Shown piece by piece: positions 31,053 through 39,673 of a stretch of DNA of 52,001 nucleotides (position 1 is its first letter; each line of letters begins with the position of its first letter). The stretch is from Auritidibacter ignavus (GTDB lineage: Bacteria; Actinomycetota; Actinomycetes; Actinomycetales; Micrococcaceae): contig NZ_RDQR01000020.1 of the NCBI RefSeq assembly GCF_003703835.1, forward strand, positions 1 to 52,001, in the 5' to 3' direction. Below the pieces are notes generated by a model, which did not search any database, was not told where the DNA came from, and saw only the letters and a program-made list of their open reading frames with translations. The translations under genes and the position numbers were made by a program.

Positions 31053-31673
31053 CTAGGGCTCGATCACCTCATTGACGTCATCGCCAATGCCAGGCTCGCC
31101 ACCGGAGCCTTGCTGGTTGCCAGGGTTGTCGGGCGAGAGTTGCTGTCCGTGCTCGTCTGGGGCTTGGCTGGGCTGTTGTTCTCCCGGAAGACCAGATTGC
31201 TGGTCCTGTTGCCCCGGCTGGTTCGGCCGGCCTGGCTGGTTCTGGTTGTTTTGGTCACCTTCCCCGGTTTGCCCGTTGTCTTCTTCCACGATTTCTTCGG
31301 CAGGCGACGGGCTGGGCTCGGCATCGCCTTCGCCACCATCGGGGCGCAAAAAGATCCACAGCAACACACCGGCCACGATCACCAGAACCACCACGATCAA
31401 TCCCCACCAGATCCACGACTTTCCGCCCCGCTGCGGTTGATCAGGCTCCATGACGTCCCCGGATCGGCTCACGTGGAGTGGCTCGGAATACGCCTCAGCA
31501 CCGGACTGATAGGAAGAATCCGAACGGTGTCGGCCATAGACCTCCTCATCCGATCCCGGAGGGTCGAAACGTACCGTGGGGTCCGTTGGACCGTGCTCGT
31601 CGGAGGAGAGATGATCCTGCGGGCTACCCCACGAGGAGTTATTGTTGTTGTTCCACGGATGACGGTCATTCAT
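31053..31673 (-). CDS. Single-span protein with a low-complexity Pro/Gln/Asn/Gly extracellular tail
   Basis: It has 206 residues. A hydrophilic cytoplasmic part (residues 1-85, with an Asn run at 8-12 and many Asp/Ser) is followed by one membrane span (WIWWGLIVVVLVIVAGVLLWIF) and an acidic linker. The tail of about 75 residues consists almost only of Gly, Gln, Pro, Asn, Glu and Ser. No domain is recognised. It resembles a wall-spanning or wall-associated tether. It lies on the same strand as the preceding small membrane gene. Confidence 0.7.
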   Translation of the reverse strand: MNDRHPWNNNNNSSWGSPQDHLSSDEHGPTDPTVRFDPPGSDEEVYGRHRSDSSYQSGAEAYSEPLHVSRSGDVMEPDQPQRGGKSWIWWGLIVVVLVIVAGVLLWIFLRPDGGEGDAEPSPSPAEEIVEEDNGQTGEGDQNNQNQPGRPNQPGQQDQQSGLPGEQQPSQAPDEHGQQLSPDNPGNQQGSGGEPGIGDDVNEVIEP

Positions 31674-31817
31674 GTTCTGGCCCTGGCTGCTGGTTGGATG
31701 GGGAGCGTACCCGGCAAACCTTTCGCCGGTTCCGTGTCACTGGTGAAATTCAGCAATCAGTAGGAATGTTCCCGACCCTCACGAGCAGTTTCCAGCACAT
31801 GTGGTGCGGTTGGTGGT

Positions 31818-33218
31818 TTAGCAGTCAGGCATCCGCACAGTGACAGCCAGACCGCCCCGGGAGGTTTCCTTGTACTTATCCATCATGTCGGCACCGGTGG
31901 CACGCATCGTTTCAACGGCCATGTCGAGGCTGACTCGGTGCTCGCCGGCATCATCGAAATTCGACATCCGTGCGGCGTTAATGGCCTTCACGGATGCGAT
32001 CGCATTGCGTTCGATGCACGGAATCTGTACTAAACCACCCACCGGGTCGCAGGTCAGCCCCAGATTATGCTCTAGCGCTACTTCCGCGGCGTGCTCAACC
32101 TGTTGCGGTGTGCCACCGAGGACGGCGGACAGTCCGGCAGCAGCCATCGCACAGGCCGACCCGACCTCTCCCTGGCACCCGACTTCAGCCCCAGAGATGG
32201 AAGCCTGCGATTTGATGATGATCCCAATCGCTGAGGCGGTAAGCAGAAACTTCACGATGGCGTCGTCGTCAGCTTTTTCCGGGTAAAACTGCACAAAATA
32301 ATGCATCACGGCGGGAATAATCCCGGCCGCTCCGTTGGTCGGGGCCGTCACCACACGTCCCCCAGAGGCGTTTTCCTCATTGACCGCCAGCGCATAGAGG
32401 TTCACCCACTCCATCGCGCTGAGGGGATCAACGTTTTCCGGCGATGCTTTCTGTTCCTCCAGAAGTTGTTGCAGGTGTGCGTAGAGCTTCGGGGCCCGCC
32501 GCATCACCAGCAACGTGCCCGGCAACATCTGTTCGGTACGGTGTAGCCCAGTATGCACGCACTCTTGCATCACGTGCCAGATCTCCAACAACCGTTCGCG
32601 CACTTCATCGGGGTTGCGCCACTCGATCTCATTCTCCCAGGCGATCTCGTCAATCGACTTGTCCTGGGACCGGCAGTGAGCCAACAGTTCTTCACCGGTG
32701 GTGTATTCATGGCGAGCGTGGCGTTCGGTCGTCAACGGAGCGTTCAGTTCGTCCTCGGTGACGACGAACCCCCCACCAATCGAATACAGCACCTGAGCGG
32801 CTAACTCCTCGCCCTGGTCATCGTAGATCGCGCACCGCATCGCGTTGGGGTGTGCTGGCAAGGATTTGTTCTGGTGCAACACCACGTCACGGTAAAAGTC
32901 GAAACCAACCCGTTGTGTACCGGCCAACAGAAGAGTCTGTTCTTCTTTGGCCTGGTTGATAATATGATCGACCTTTTCAACATCGATGGTGGCCGGATCA
33001 TATCCGGCCAGTCCGAGCACCACCGCCTGGTCGGAGTGGTGACCCACACCGGTGGCACCCAGAGAACCAAACAGTTCCACGACTGCTCGGTGCGTTTTTC
33101 TCAACACCTCGGGGTCAAGATCATTAATGAACGTCGCAGCGGCCCGCATCGGTCCTACCGTATGGGAGGATGAAGGCCCCAGGCCGATGGAAAACATGTC
33201 GAGTGCACTCAGCGCCAT
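31818..33218 (-). CDS. sdaA: L-serine ammonia-lyase, iron-sulphur type, single chain
   Basis: It deaminates serine to pyruvate with a [4Fe-4S] cluster. It is 466 residues from ATG 33218 (AGGAG upstream); the longer in-frame ORF is not needed. The N-terminal beta domain begins [24 protein letters not shown]. The alpha domain has [29 protein letters not shown] and QIPCIERNA, which supply the cluster Cys. The very last residue is Cys (VRMPDC). In the Legionella enzyme the C-terminal Cys closes on the cluster as a tail-in-mouth ligand, and the same seems possible here. It is divergent from the antiporter gene across about 440 bases. Confidence 0.95.
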   Translation of the reverse strand: MALSALDMFSIGLGPSSSHTVGPMRAAATFINDLDPEVLRKTHRAVVELFGSLGATGVGHHSDQAVVLGLAGYDPATIDVEKVDHIINQAKEEQTLLLAGTQRVGFDFYRDVVLHQNKSLPAHPNAMRCAIYDDQGEELAAQVLYSIGGGFVVTEDELNAPLTTERHARHEYTTGEELLAHCRSQDKSIDEIAWENEIEWRNPDEVRERLLEIWHVMQECVHTGLHRTEQMLPGTLLVMRRAPKLYAHLQQLLEEQKASPENVDPLSAMEWVNLYALAVNEENASGGRVVTAPTNGAAGIIPAVMHYFVQFYPEKADDDAIVKFLLTASAIGIIIKSQASISGAEVGCQGEVGSACAMAAAGLSAVLGGTPQQVEHAAEVALEHNLGLTCDPVGGLVQIPCIERNAIASVKAINAARMSNFDDAGEHRVSLDMAVETMRATGADMMDKYKETSRGGLAVTVRMPDC

Positions 33219-33308
33219 GATTACTCCTGTATTTCGCCGATCAGGGACAGCCTGCATCGCATCGAGGTTTCACCACCCCGCGTGATGGCGAGTTACAGCT
33301 TTCGCCAC

Positions 33309-33441
33309 GACACCGGATGGTGTCATTCCAGTCTTGCATAAACCCCTCGCACCGGTGCGATCAGAAAGTCACAATAGCCTGACCTGGGGGTGAGTCTGCT
33401 ACCGGCGTCCGCGGGCCGGTGTGGCTGTGCCCGTAGCAGAC
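33309..33441. promoter_or_regulatory. Three palindromic elements in the sdaA/antiporter intergenic region
   Basis: The 441 bases between the two divergent starts (33219-33659) hold no gene but three inverted repeats. GACACC (33309-33314) pairs with GGTGTC (33319-33324) around GGAT. A perfect 14-base palindrome centred on ACCGGT lies at 33347-33360. GTCTGCTAC (33394-33402) pairs with GTAGCAGAC (33433-33441) across 30 bases. They may be operators or leader stems for one or both genes. No riboswitch consensus was recognised. Confidence 0.5.
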
Positions 33442-33659
33442 CATAGTTGCCTATATCGTTGCCATATCTATCCATGCGAGCTCCTGGAACCTACCTCAGC
33501 CGTCACGCACCAGCGGTGGCCCGCTCACCACAACGCTTAACTTTGGTGGTCAAGTCAACATTCCCGCCCTGGTGACCAAACATCCTGTGTCGGCTAACCG
33601 TGCGCACTACATAAAGTCTCAACATCATGCACAACCGGAGTGTGATCTGGCATAATCTC

Positions 33660-35039
33660 ATGCTCGTGAATGCAGTGATTATCGCCGTTGTCGTTATGCT
33701 CGTGCTGGCCGTTTGCCGTCTGCACGTCGTGATTGCACTCTTCATTGGTGCGCTCGTCGGAGGCCTCGTCGCCGGCATGGGACTGGAATCAACGATGGTT
33801 GCCTTCCAAGACGGGCTCGGAGGGGGCGCGCGCGTCGCACTCAGCTACGCCCTGTTAGGTGCTTTCGCCATGGCCGTGGCCAACTCCGGGTTACCGAAAT
33901 TGCTCTCCGACGCGATCGTCAAACGCCTAGATCGCTCCAGCGAGGACAAGTCCCAACGCATCGAAGTAGCAACGCGCTATACCCTGATTGCTGGCGTGTT
34001 GCTGATGTCGGTCTTCTCCCAGAACCTGATTCCGGTCCACATCGCGTTTATTCCTCTGCTGATTCCCCCACTGTTGGGGGTGCTGAACCGACTGCACCTC
34101 GACCGGCGCGCCATCGCTTGTGTGCTGACCTTCGGCCTGGTCACAACCTATATGTATGTCCCGCTAGGGTTCGGGCAGATTTTCCTCCACGACATCTTGC
34201 TCTCCAATATCGAATTGGCAGGATTGGATACCTCCAATATCAACATCATGTCGGTCATGGCTATCCCGGCTACGGGCATGCTCGTAGGGATGTTAGTGGC
34301 GGTGTTTATTACCTACCGCAAGCCGCGTACTTATCGACAACTTAACATCACCGACACGGCCACCGAACCGACCGATAACACCCCGACCGAGCCTCAGCCC
34401 AGCACCTATAAGATCATCTGTTCTCTTGCGGCGATCCTCGCCTGCTTCGGGGTCCAGGTGATCCTGAATATTCTTGATTCCGAGGCCAACGGCTTGCTCG
34501 TTGGTGCCCTGTTGGGACTGGCCATCATTCTGGCCTCCGGAGCGGTAAAGTGGAACGAAGCCGATAACGTATTCAATCAAGGCATGCGCATGATGGCCAT
34601 GATCGGTTTCACCATGATCACCGCACAGGGTTTTGCCGCGGTGATGGCGGAGTCCGGAGCCATCGAGCCACTGGTGGCCGGTACTCAGGAACTGGTGGGT
34701 GATCAGAAGGCCCTGGCCGCATTGGCCATGCTGGTGGTTGGCCTGGTCGTGACCATGGGCATCGGTTCCTCGTTCTCCACGCTACCGATCATTTCCAGCA
34801 TTTACGTTCCGCTGTGTTTGGCTTTGGGATTCTCACCGGCTGCGACCGTGGCTATCGTCGGTACTTCCGGTGCCCTGGGGGACGCCGGCTCCCCCGCCTC
34901 GGACTCCACCTTAGGTCCCACCGCGGGCTTGGGCGCTGATGGCCAACACGATCACATCAAAGACTCGGTGATTCCAACGTTTCTGCACTTCAATATTCCG
35001 TTGCTGGTAGCTGGCTGGATCGCAGCCATGGTCCTCTAA
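33660..35039 (+). CDS. Na+/H+ antiporter family (NhaC/YuiF-like) transporter
   Basis: This is an integral membrane protein of about 459 residues with 11 to 12 predicted spans. Conserved-looking blocks include VFSQNLIPVHIAFIPLLIPPLL, TTYMYVPLGFGQIFLHDILL, TMGIGSSFSTLPIISSIYVPL and VGTSGALGDAGSPASDSTLGPTAGL, typical of the Na+/H+ antiporter family that includes B. subtilis YuiF; some relatives move amino acids. A TGGCATAAT extended -10-like box ends at 33657, and the ATG (33660) or GTG (33666) lies almost at the expected transcript start, so the mRNA may be leaderless. The location next to serine dehydratase suggests a possible link to amino acid uptake (inference). Confidence 0.8.
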   Translation: MLVNAVIIAVVVMLVLAVCRLHVVIALFIGALVGGLVAGMGLESTMVAFQDGLGGGARVALSYALLGAFAMAVANSGLPKLLSDAIVKRLDRSSEDKSQRIEVATRYTLIAGVLLMSVFSQNLIPVHIAFIPLLIPPLLGVLNRLHLDRRAIACVLTFGLVTTYMYVPLGFGQIFLHDILLSNIELAGLDTSNINIMSVMAIPATGMLVGMLVAVFITYRKPRTYRQLNITDTATEPTDNTPTEPQPSTYKIICSLAAILACFGVQVILNILDSEANGLLVGALLGLAIILASGAVKWNEADNVFNQGMRMMAMIGFTMITAQGFAAVMAESGAIEPLVAGTQELVGDQKALAALAMLVVGLVVTMGIGSSFSTLPIISSIYVPLCLALGFSPAATVAIVGTSGALGDAGSPASDSTLGPTAGLGADGQHDHIKDSVIPTFLHFNIPLLVAGWIAAMVL

Positions 35040-35095
35040 GCCACCATGAACTATGCCCAGAACTCCATGGCACCGGGGCGCTCACAGATCCCAAC

Positions 35096-35521
35096 CTACT
35101 GAAGCGTCGCCACCGCGGCCATGAACCAGATGAACATAAACAGCAGGAAGCCAACGACCAAACCGATAACAACCCAACCGATGATGGCGCCGGCTAGCGC
35201 AAGGCCACGGCCCCGTTCTCCAGTTTTCTTAATCTGGCTGAGCGAAATATGCGAGCAGATCACACCGACAACGGGAATGAGTAGCGAGAACACAAACCCA
35301 ACAATAGCCATAGTGTTAAACGGCGCATAGTACATCGGTTGCCCGATGGGTGGATAGACGCTCTGGCCGTTGGCAACAGTGCTGGGCTCTTGTTGCGGAT
35401 ATCCCGCAGGTGGCGGGGTGCTGTACGCCCGGTAGCTGTCTCCTGGAGCATCTGTGGGCTGAGAAGAACCAGTGGCCCATCCGCCGTAGGGGTCGTTCTG
35501 CGACTCGTGATTGTCGGTCAT
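35096..35521 (-). CDS. DUF4190 membrane protein, short form (paralogue 1)
   Basis: It has 141 residues from ATG 35521; the longer ORF upstream is not coding. A Pro/Tyr/Ser/Gln-rich cytoplasmic N-terminus (SYRAYSTPPPAGYPQQEP) precedes the DUF4190 core: FNTMAIVGFVFSLLIPVVGVICSHISLSQIKKTGERGRGLALAG, then a second span ending in IWFMAAVATLQ. There is no extracellular domain. The conserved loop LSQIKKTGERGRGLALAG links the two spans in all three paralogues here. The function of DUF4190 is unknown. Confidence 0.8.
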   Translation of the reverse strand: MTDNHESQNDPYGGWATGSSQPTDAPGDSYRAYSTPPPAGYPQQEPSTVANGQSVYPPIGQPMYYAPFNTMAIVGFVFSLLIPVVGVICSHISLSQIKKTGERGRGLALAGAIIGWVVIGLVVGFLLFMFIWFMAAVATLQ

Positions 35522-35672
35522 GTGTCGTCCGTTTCTTGCCGAATGCCCGGCCCGGGCACCGTGTCTATCGTTTCTAAGTTTCTGATGCTCATAACGTAAA
35601 ACCGGACCGAAAAAGAACCCTAGTGCGTTGGCCTGAGAATAGTCCGTATCATGAGCGTAGTGCGAGACCAAA

Positions 35673-36764
35673 CTACTGGGCAGACCCTTCTGAATGGCAC
35701 TTGCCGGTATCAGCCAACACTTGTTCGGTGAGCGCTTCCGAGGCGACAAAGAGCTGGGTGTCGTGATCACCGAGAGGGTCGCGCAAGTGCCCGACAAAGT
35801 CCCGGTACACTTTCTCGGCCTCTGAATCATCGCGAGTATCTGCGAGACGCTCCATCGCATCTGCATACTCATCTGTAGCCGACGGATCCGTGTAATCCAA
35901 TTCCCATGCGAGCTGCTGATAGTCAGCAAGCGCGTCGCAGAAGGCTTGGTTAACGTCGCCTCCGACCGGACCGCTAGTGTCACTTCTCGCACCGTCAGTG
36001 GCATCGGCGGTCGAGTTAAACGAGTCCCCGCCGAAAGGATCTTCACCCAGCGGATCCTGGCTCAAGGGGTCCTCACTCATGGAGTTTTGTCCAAAGGGAT
36101 CTGCAACTTCCGGTGGCTCTGGGGCCGTGTCCTGTGGCTCCGGGCTGGCTTCTTGCTCTGGCTCAGCACTTTCTGTTTCTTCAGCTGTAGCCTCTTCGCT
36201 CGGCTCATCATCGGACTGCCATGGCAGGTTCCCGAATGCAAAAGCCACCACCAGAGCAACAATAGCAAGAACAGTGACAACCCAGCCGATAATAATACCG
36301 GCCAGGGCAAGGCCTCCTCCTCGTTCCCCAGACTTCTTAATCTGGCCCCGGGCAACGTGACTCAAAATCGCACCCACAGGAGCAAACAAAAAAGCCAGAA
36401 TAAAACCAACGATGCTCAACGTATTCATGGGTGGCTGTTGCTGGGGTGGCATACCACCACCGAAGTTGCCGTCATCTCCGCCACCGTAATAACCCCCGCC
36501 GGGGCCTGCACCCCAGCCGGTAGGGGGCACCTGACCTCCGAACTGCTCACCCGCGTTCCAGCCGGCGTTCGGGTCGCCATAGGGCGACTGGCCGGACGGT
36601 GGTTGTTGCTGATCCCCGAATTGTTCGTAAGGGTTACTGCGCGCAGAGTACCGGGGTGGAACCTGCGGGGGATTCGACGCAGGATACTGTGGCATCGGCC
36701 GCGTGACCTCGGAGGGCTCTTGCCCTTCAGAATCGGGGCCGTAGGGAGGGTAATTATTCGACAT
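35673..36764 (-). CDS. DUF4190 membrane protein with long extracellular tail (paralogue 2)
   Basis: It has 363 residues from ATG 36764. The N-terminal 115 residues are Pro/Gln/Gly/Tyr-rich and disordered. The DUF4190 core follows (MNTLSIVGFILAFLFAPVG, then GQIKKSGERGGGLALAG and a second span). The outside part starts with an acidic Glu/Pro/Ala linker. It continues through a short repeat of DPL/DPF units (SEDPLSQDPLGEDPFGGD) and ends in a helical domain of about 105 residues with one Cys near each end (FCDALADYQ and DTGKCH), which could form a disulphide. This last domain is shared with paralogue 3. Confidence 0.8.
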   Translation of the reverse strand: MSNNYPPYGPDSEGQEPSEVTRPMPQYPASNPPQVPPRYSARSNPYEQFGDQQQPPSGQSPYGDPNAGWNAGEQFGGQVPPTGWGAGPGGGYYGGGDDGNFGGGMPPQQQPPMNTLSIVGFILAFLFAPVGAILSHVARGQIKKSGERGGGLALAGIIIGWVVTVLAIVALVVAFAFGNLPWQSDDEPSEEATAEETESAEPEQEASPEPQDTAPEPPEVADPFGQNSMSEDPLSQDPLGEDPFGGDSFNSTADATDGARSDTSGPVGGDVNQAFCDALADYQQLAWELDYTDPSATDEYADAMERLADTRDDSEAEKVYRDFVGHLRDPLGDHDTQLFVASEALTEQVLADTGKCHSEGSAQ

Positions 36765-37241
36765 CTCCGTTTTTCCTTCGCTCTCTCCCGCTGAAATCCA
36801 CCTCAAGAGGTCCTGACGATATCAAACCATGAGCCAGCGCTTCTTCGTCAAGGGGTCAAGCGCCTGCCCCTGATACGGTGTTCTCTTGTTGCGGGGTGTG
36901 CAGTGTTCAACTTCGCACGTCGGCTATGAAATGAACCATTCGACACCTTTGTTCCCACATCAGCAAAAATTTTTCCGATGAACGCGCACAAAACCCACCA
37001 ACACAGTGTTCAGGGTAGGACGATCTTGGCGAAAAGAGACTCTCCAGCCAAGGCGCCGATAGAGCGCCAGGCCCGGCGGATCGCTATGCCAGCCTCCCCA
37101 TCCCCCGGTTAGCCCTGTAGTAGATGCTGTGCCTTTGGCTCTGCCTGTGTGCAGATCGCGTGTACAGATCTCTCCAGCGCTTCCCGCGCATGGACTTGGT
37201 TCACATATGTTCCCAAATGAATGCACGTCAGGGCGACCTCG
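36765..37241. other. Intergenic region without a supported gene
   Basis: These 477 bases separate DUF4190 paralogues 2 and 3. They hold the upstream region of paralogue 2 and a weak GCGCTT/AAGCGC stem (36837-36863). An 88-residue minus-strand ORF at 36960-37226 looks non-coding: low-complexity, Cys-containing, no binding site and no family resemblance. Confidence 0.5.
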
Positions 37242-38144
37242 TTAGTACACCTGCACTATGTCACACGAGACAATGTCTTGCCCTAACTGCTCAGCAGCCT
37301 CTTCGCCGAGTTCCACGAAATCGACATCGGTGTTACCTACGAGATCGCGCAAAGCTCTGGCGTAGTCTCTGTAGAGTTCTGTCGCGCTGGGATCATTATG
37401 ACCATCTGCCAAACGATCATATGAACCGGCGATCTCTTGCATCTCGCCTTGCTCAGAAGAATCTAACCCCGCCATGTTGTCCAAGACCTCGTTGACCGCA
37501 TCACAATGTGGCGCATTCGGATCTTTGCTAGCCACGGCGCCGTCAGTTTCATGCGGGGGGACGACATGTGGTTTTCCCCCGAGGGGGTTCGGCCGTGACG
37601 CTTCGTGGGTCTGCGTTGGCTCAGCGGACGTGTCCGTTGAACCCTCACTAGTGTTCTCGTCAGGGTCGGCACTTGCAGTAACTTCGGTTTCCAATTCCGA
37701 TATTGTCTGGGTGAACATTGAGAACAAAAAGCCACTGACAACAAAAAACACGACCAGACCTAAAACAGCGACGGCGGTTTGGGTCCATCCAATGATGATT
37801 CCAGCCAGCGCCAAGCCCTCACCACGCTCACCGGAACGTTTAATTTGGCCCCGGGCAATATGACTCAGGATCGCACCCACCGGCGCGAGCAGAAAAGCGA
37901 GAATGAAACCGACGATACTCATAGTATTCATCGGCTGTTGCGGATACGGAGGCACGCCACCACCGTAGTAACCACCTGGCGCCGTCCCGCCCCATCCACC
38001 GTCAGGTGGAATCTGGCCATAGGAGTTAGGGTCACCAGAAAACTGCGTAGGATCCTGTACTGGATATGGCGGTATCGGCCTCGGTGGGTCCGTATCACCG
38101 TTTCTCGCGGAACCGTCGCCGTAGGCAGGGTTATTATGCGACAT
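37242..38144 (-). CDS. DUF4190 membrane protein with extracellular helical domain (paralogue 3)
   Basis: It has 300 residues from ATG 38144 (AAGGGG upstream). The layout is that of paralogue 2: a Pro/Gly/Tyr-rich N-terminus (YGGGVPPYPQQP), the DUF4190 core (MNTMSIVGFILAFLLAPVGAI, GQIKRSGERGEGLALAG) and a second span (AVLGLVVFFVVSGFLFSMF). An acidic Thr/Ser/Glu linker follows, then a C-terminal helical domain with HCDAVNEVLDNM at its start and DIVSCD at its end. The motif DPSATELYRDYARALRDL parallels DPSATDEYADAMERLAD in paralogue 2. This is likely duplication followed by divergence of the tail. Confidence 0.8.
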   Translation of the reverse strand: MSHNNPAYGDGSARNGDTDPPRPIPPYPVQDPTQFSGDPNSYGQIPPDGGWGGTAPGGYYGGGVPPYPQQPMNTMSIVGFILAFLLAPVGAILSHIARGQIKRSGERGEGLALAGIIIGWTQTAVAVLGLVVFFVVSGFLFSMFTQTISELETEVTASADPDENTSEGSTDTSAEPTQTHEASRPNPLGGKPHVVPPHETDGAVASKDPNAPHCDAVNEVLDNMAGLDSSEQGEMQEIAGSYDRLADGHNDPSATELYRDYARALRDLVGNTDVDFVELGEEAAEQLGQDIVSCDIVQVY

Positions 38145-38522
38145 ATCGTGCCCCTTCAATCGTCACAGCCGGAATACGCCTCGGCTGTTACCAATACATC
38201 AAATCACAAGTAAGCGTTGAGAAGACAAGATCATAAAGAAAAGATGCTTCTCGGTTCTCTGAACTCAAGGTATGTACTTTGTGCCGATGAGTTAATGGTG
38301 TCTGCCCATTCTTCGTCACCGATTCAGCTCTGCCATCTGGCCTGACTGAGCCAAGGAGCCTCATTGGGACCATCACCGAGAGATGATCACGATCCGGCAA
38401 GAACATAGGTTCTTGGAGGTGTCCGGTCGGTTCCAGCTTGGTCGAGCCGGCCTGCACGTCCCATTCGTCGAATGAGCAGGCGAGCAAGTTCGACAGAAAA
38501 AACACCCCACAAAACGGTGGGG
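38145..38522. other. Intergenic region without a supported gene
   Basis: These 378 bases lie upstream of DUF4190 paralogue 3. Only a six-base stem (AAGAAC/GTTCTT, 38399-38414) stands out. A 125-residue minus-strand ORF that covers the region has no binding site, no family match and Cys-rich random-looking content, so I do not call it. Confidence 0.5.
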
Positions 38523-38831
38523 ATGAACACCGACTTTTGGTACCGCCCTTGGACCTGGCAAGCACTAAGGATCGTCGATGCCTTGAACAACAACGTCGCC
38601 TATCACGGTGGTATCGCCAGCCCGACCACCATTCGACGGATTGCGCAAGAATCCGCTGAATTCCTTAGGGACTGCAGCCGCGTGCGAGCGACCATTCGTG
38701 CGAGCTCAACGAGCGTATTCATCCGCGAACATTTGGCTATTTCTCGGATCGTGGAGGGCACTGCTTCCCTGCTCGCTGATGCCGTAGCAGGTTTCGCAAA
38801 TTATGAGAGTCACGTCGGCATCCACCGCTGA
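38523..38831 (+). CDS. Possible small orphan protein
   Basis: This 102-residue ORF starts at ATG 38523 (an in-frame ATG at 38472 would add 17 residues). It is predicted largely helical: WQALRIVDALNNNVAYHG, SPTTIRRIAQESAEFLRD, TSVFIREHLAISRIVEG, SLLADAVAGFANYESHV. Codon third positions look coding rather than random. No family is recognised and the ribosome binding site is poor, so it may be a truncated remnant. It is oriented opposite to the DUF4190 genes. Confidence 0.4.
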   Translation: MNTDFWYRPWTWQALRIVDALNNNVAYHGGIASPTTIRRIAQESAEFLRDCSRVRATIRASSTSVFIREHLAISRIVEGTASLLADAVAGFANYESHVGIHR

Positions 38832-39466
38832 CTCTGCCCTGTGAGATGCTTCAGCTCTCAGCTCCCGGTTCTATTGCATCGGTTAACCAACCCAAAAAAC
38901 GTCCCGTGGCGACGCCCCAGAGAAGGACGGTCGCGAGCGCACAGGTAAAAATCATCACGCCCATCGGCGAGGGCATAAAGCCCATAAAAAACGCAACAAC
39001 GCTCACCGTGTTCAGTCCTGACTGGTTTACCGGATTTTCGCGAACGCCACCCCGAAGGCCGGCCTGGCACCCGTCGGTTCCAACTTTCACTGCCCACCGG
39101 CTATGCCCGTGCTCACTGCTCGCGTGGCCACCAGCGACGACCCGTTTTATGCTGGAGAACACGTGAAAGAGTACCTTAGGTATGCCAACACGAAGTGCCG
39201 GTCCTCTGGTGTGTGAGTGATCCCGCACTCAGGGATGTTTCTCCTTAGTGTTTCGGCACACAGTGGACCTACCCAACGCAGGGACCATCAGTGTGAGGAG
39301 AAAGAAATCCGTGCCAGAGTAGATCGTCGACGGGCGCCTTCGTCAATGGGAAACATCCTGAGCGCAGGAGCAGTCGTGGAGGATCTCATCTACTGCATCG
39401 AGGCTTGACCTCATGTCGTGTGGGCCGTCGTTAGTGCCTCGGAGAGGTTCCGCGTGTTGACAAGGG
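38832..39466. other. Gene-poor region with degenerate coding traces
   Basis: The 635 bases between the orphan ORF and tRNA-Met contain a minus-strand trace of a DUF4190 core (38851-39012) and no other supported gene. Short ORFs at 38846-39166 and 39217-39408 look non-coding. Confidence 0.5.
38851..39012 (-). pseudogene. Probable remnant of a fourth DUF4190 gene
   Basis: On the minus strand this segment reads LNTVSVVAFFMGFMPSPMG, which follows the pattern of the first DUF4190 span in the three nearby paralogues (MNTMSIVGFILAFLLAPVG). Both have the N-T-x-S-hydrophobic-V start and the Pro-x-Gly end. The expected QIK-x-SGERG loop is missing, and the following residues (FTCALATVLLWGVATGRFLGWL) form one further span before the stop at 38851. 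No clear start codon or proline-rich N-terminus is present upstream. It is most simply a decayed copy; a short divergent membrane protein is the alternative. Confidence 0.4.
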
Positions 39467-39539
39467 TAGCTGCGGACAGACTCGAACTGTCGACCTCACG
39501 ATTATGAGTCGTGCGCTCTCACCAACTGAGCTACGCAGC
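39467..39539 (-). tRNA. tRNA-Met (CAT), elongator type
   Basis: This is a complete 73-base cloverleaf. The acceptor stem is GGCTGCG/CGCAGCT with a G1-U72 pair, as I recall for actinobacterial elongator tRNA-Met, with discriminator A. The anticodon loop is CTCATAA and the T-arm contains AGTTCGAGT. An initiator tRNA would lack normal 1-72 pairing and carry G-C pairs in the anticodon stem, which is not seen. A tRNA-Ile2 with modified CAT remains possible. Confidence 0.9.
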
Positions 39540-39673
39540 CATAGTGTGCTCTGATCAAGCAACCTATATATTTTCACATAGTTAATATCAGAGAGTCAAT
39601 TTGGGGTGGCGTGATCGCGACGACGGATTCTGTAGATCATCGGTGGTAGCGACGCAGATCTGGATCAGCACGA

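Noticed and set aside
30744-31763. 339-residue plus-strand ORF across two minus-strand membrane genes
   Set aside because: Composition typical of antisense reading; the two minus-strand genes have proper membrane-span layout.
33219-33440. Glycine or other riboswitch upstream of sdaA
   Set aside because: Some actinobacterial serine/glycine genes have glycine riboswitches, but the conserved aptamer core was not found on the minus strand; only simple palindromes are visible.
35946-36794. 282-residue plus-strand ORF opposite DUF4190 paralogue 2
   Set aside because: Antisense of a low-complexity gene; no start signal.
36960-37226. 88-residue minus-strand ORF with an LNTVLVGFV stretch
   Set aside because: Considered as another DUF4190 remnant, but only a few residues match, without the Pro-Gly end of the span or the GERG loop.
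38188-38565. 125-residue minus-strand ORF
   Set aside because: No binding site, random-looking composition, overlaps the better supported plus-strand ORF.
38145-39673. Genomic island inserted at tRNA-Met
   Set aside because: The region is gene-poor and beside a tRNA, but there is no integrase, no direct repeat of the tRNA end and no clear composition break.
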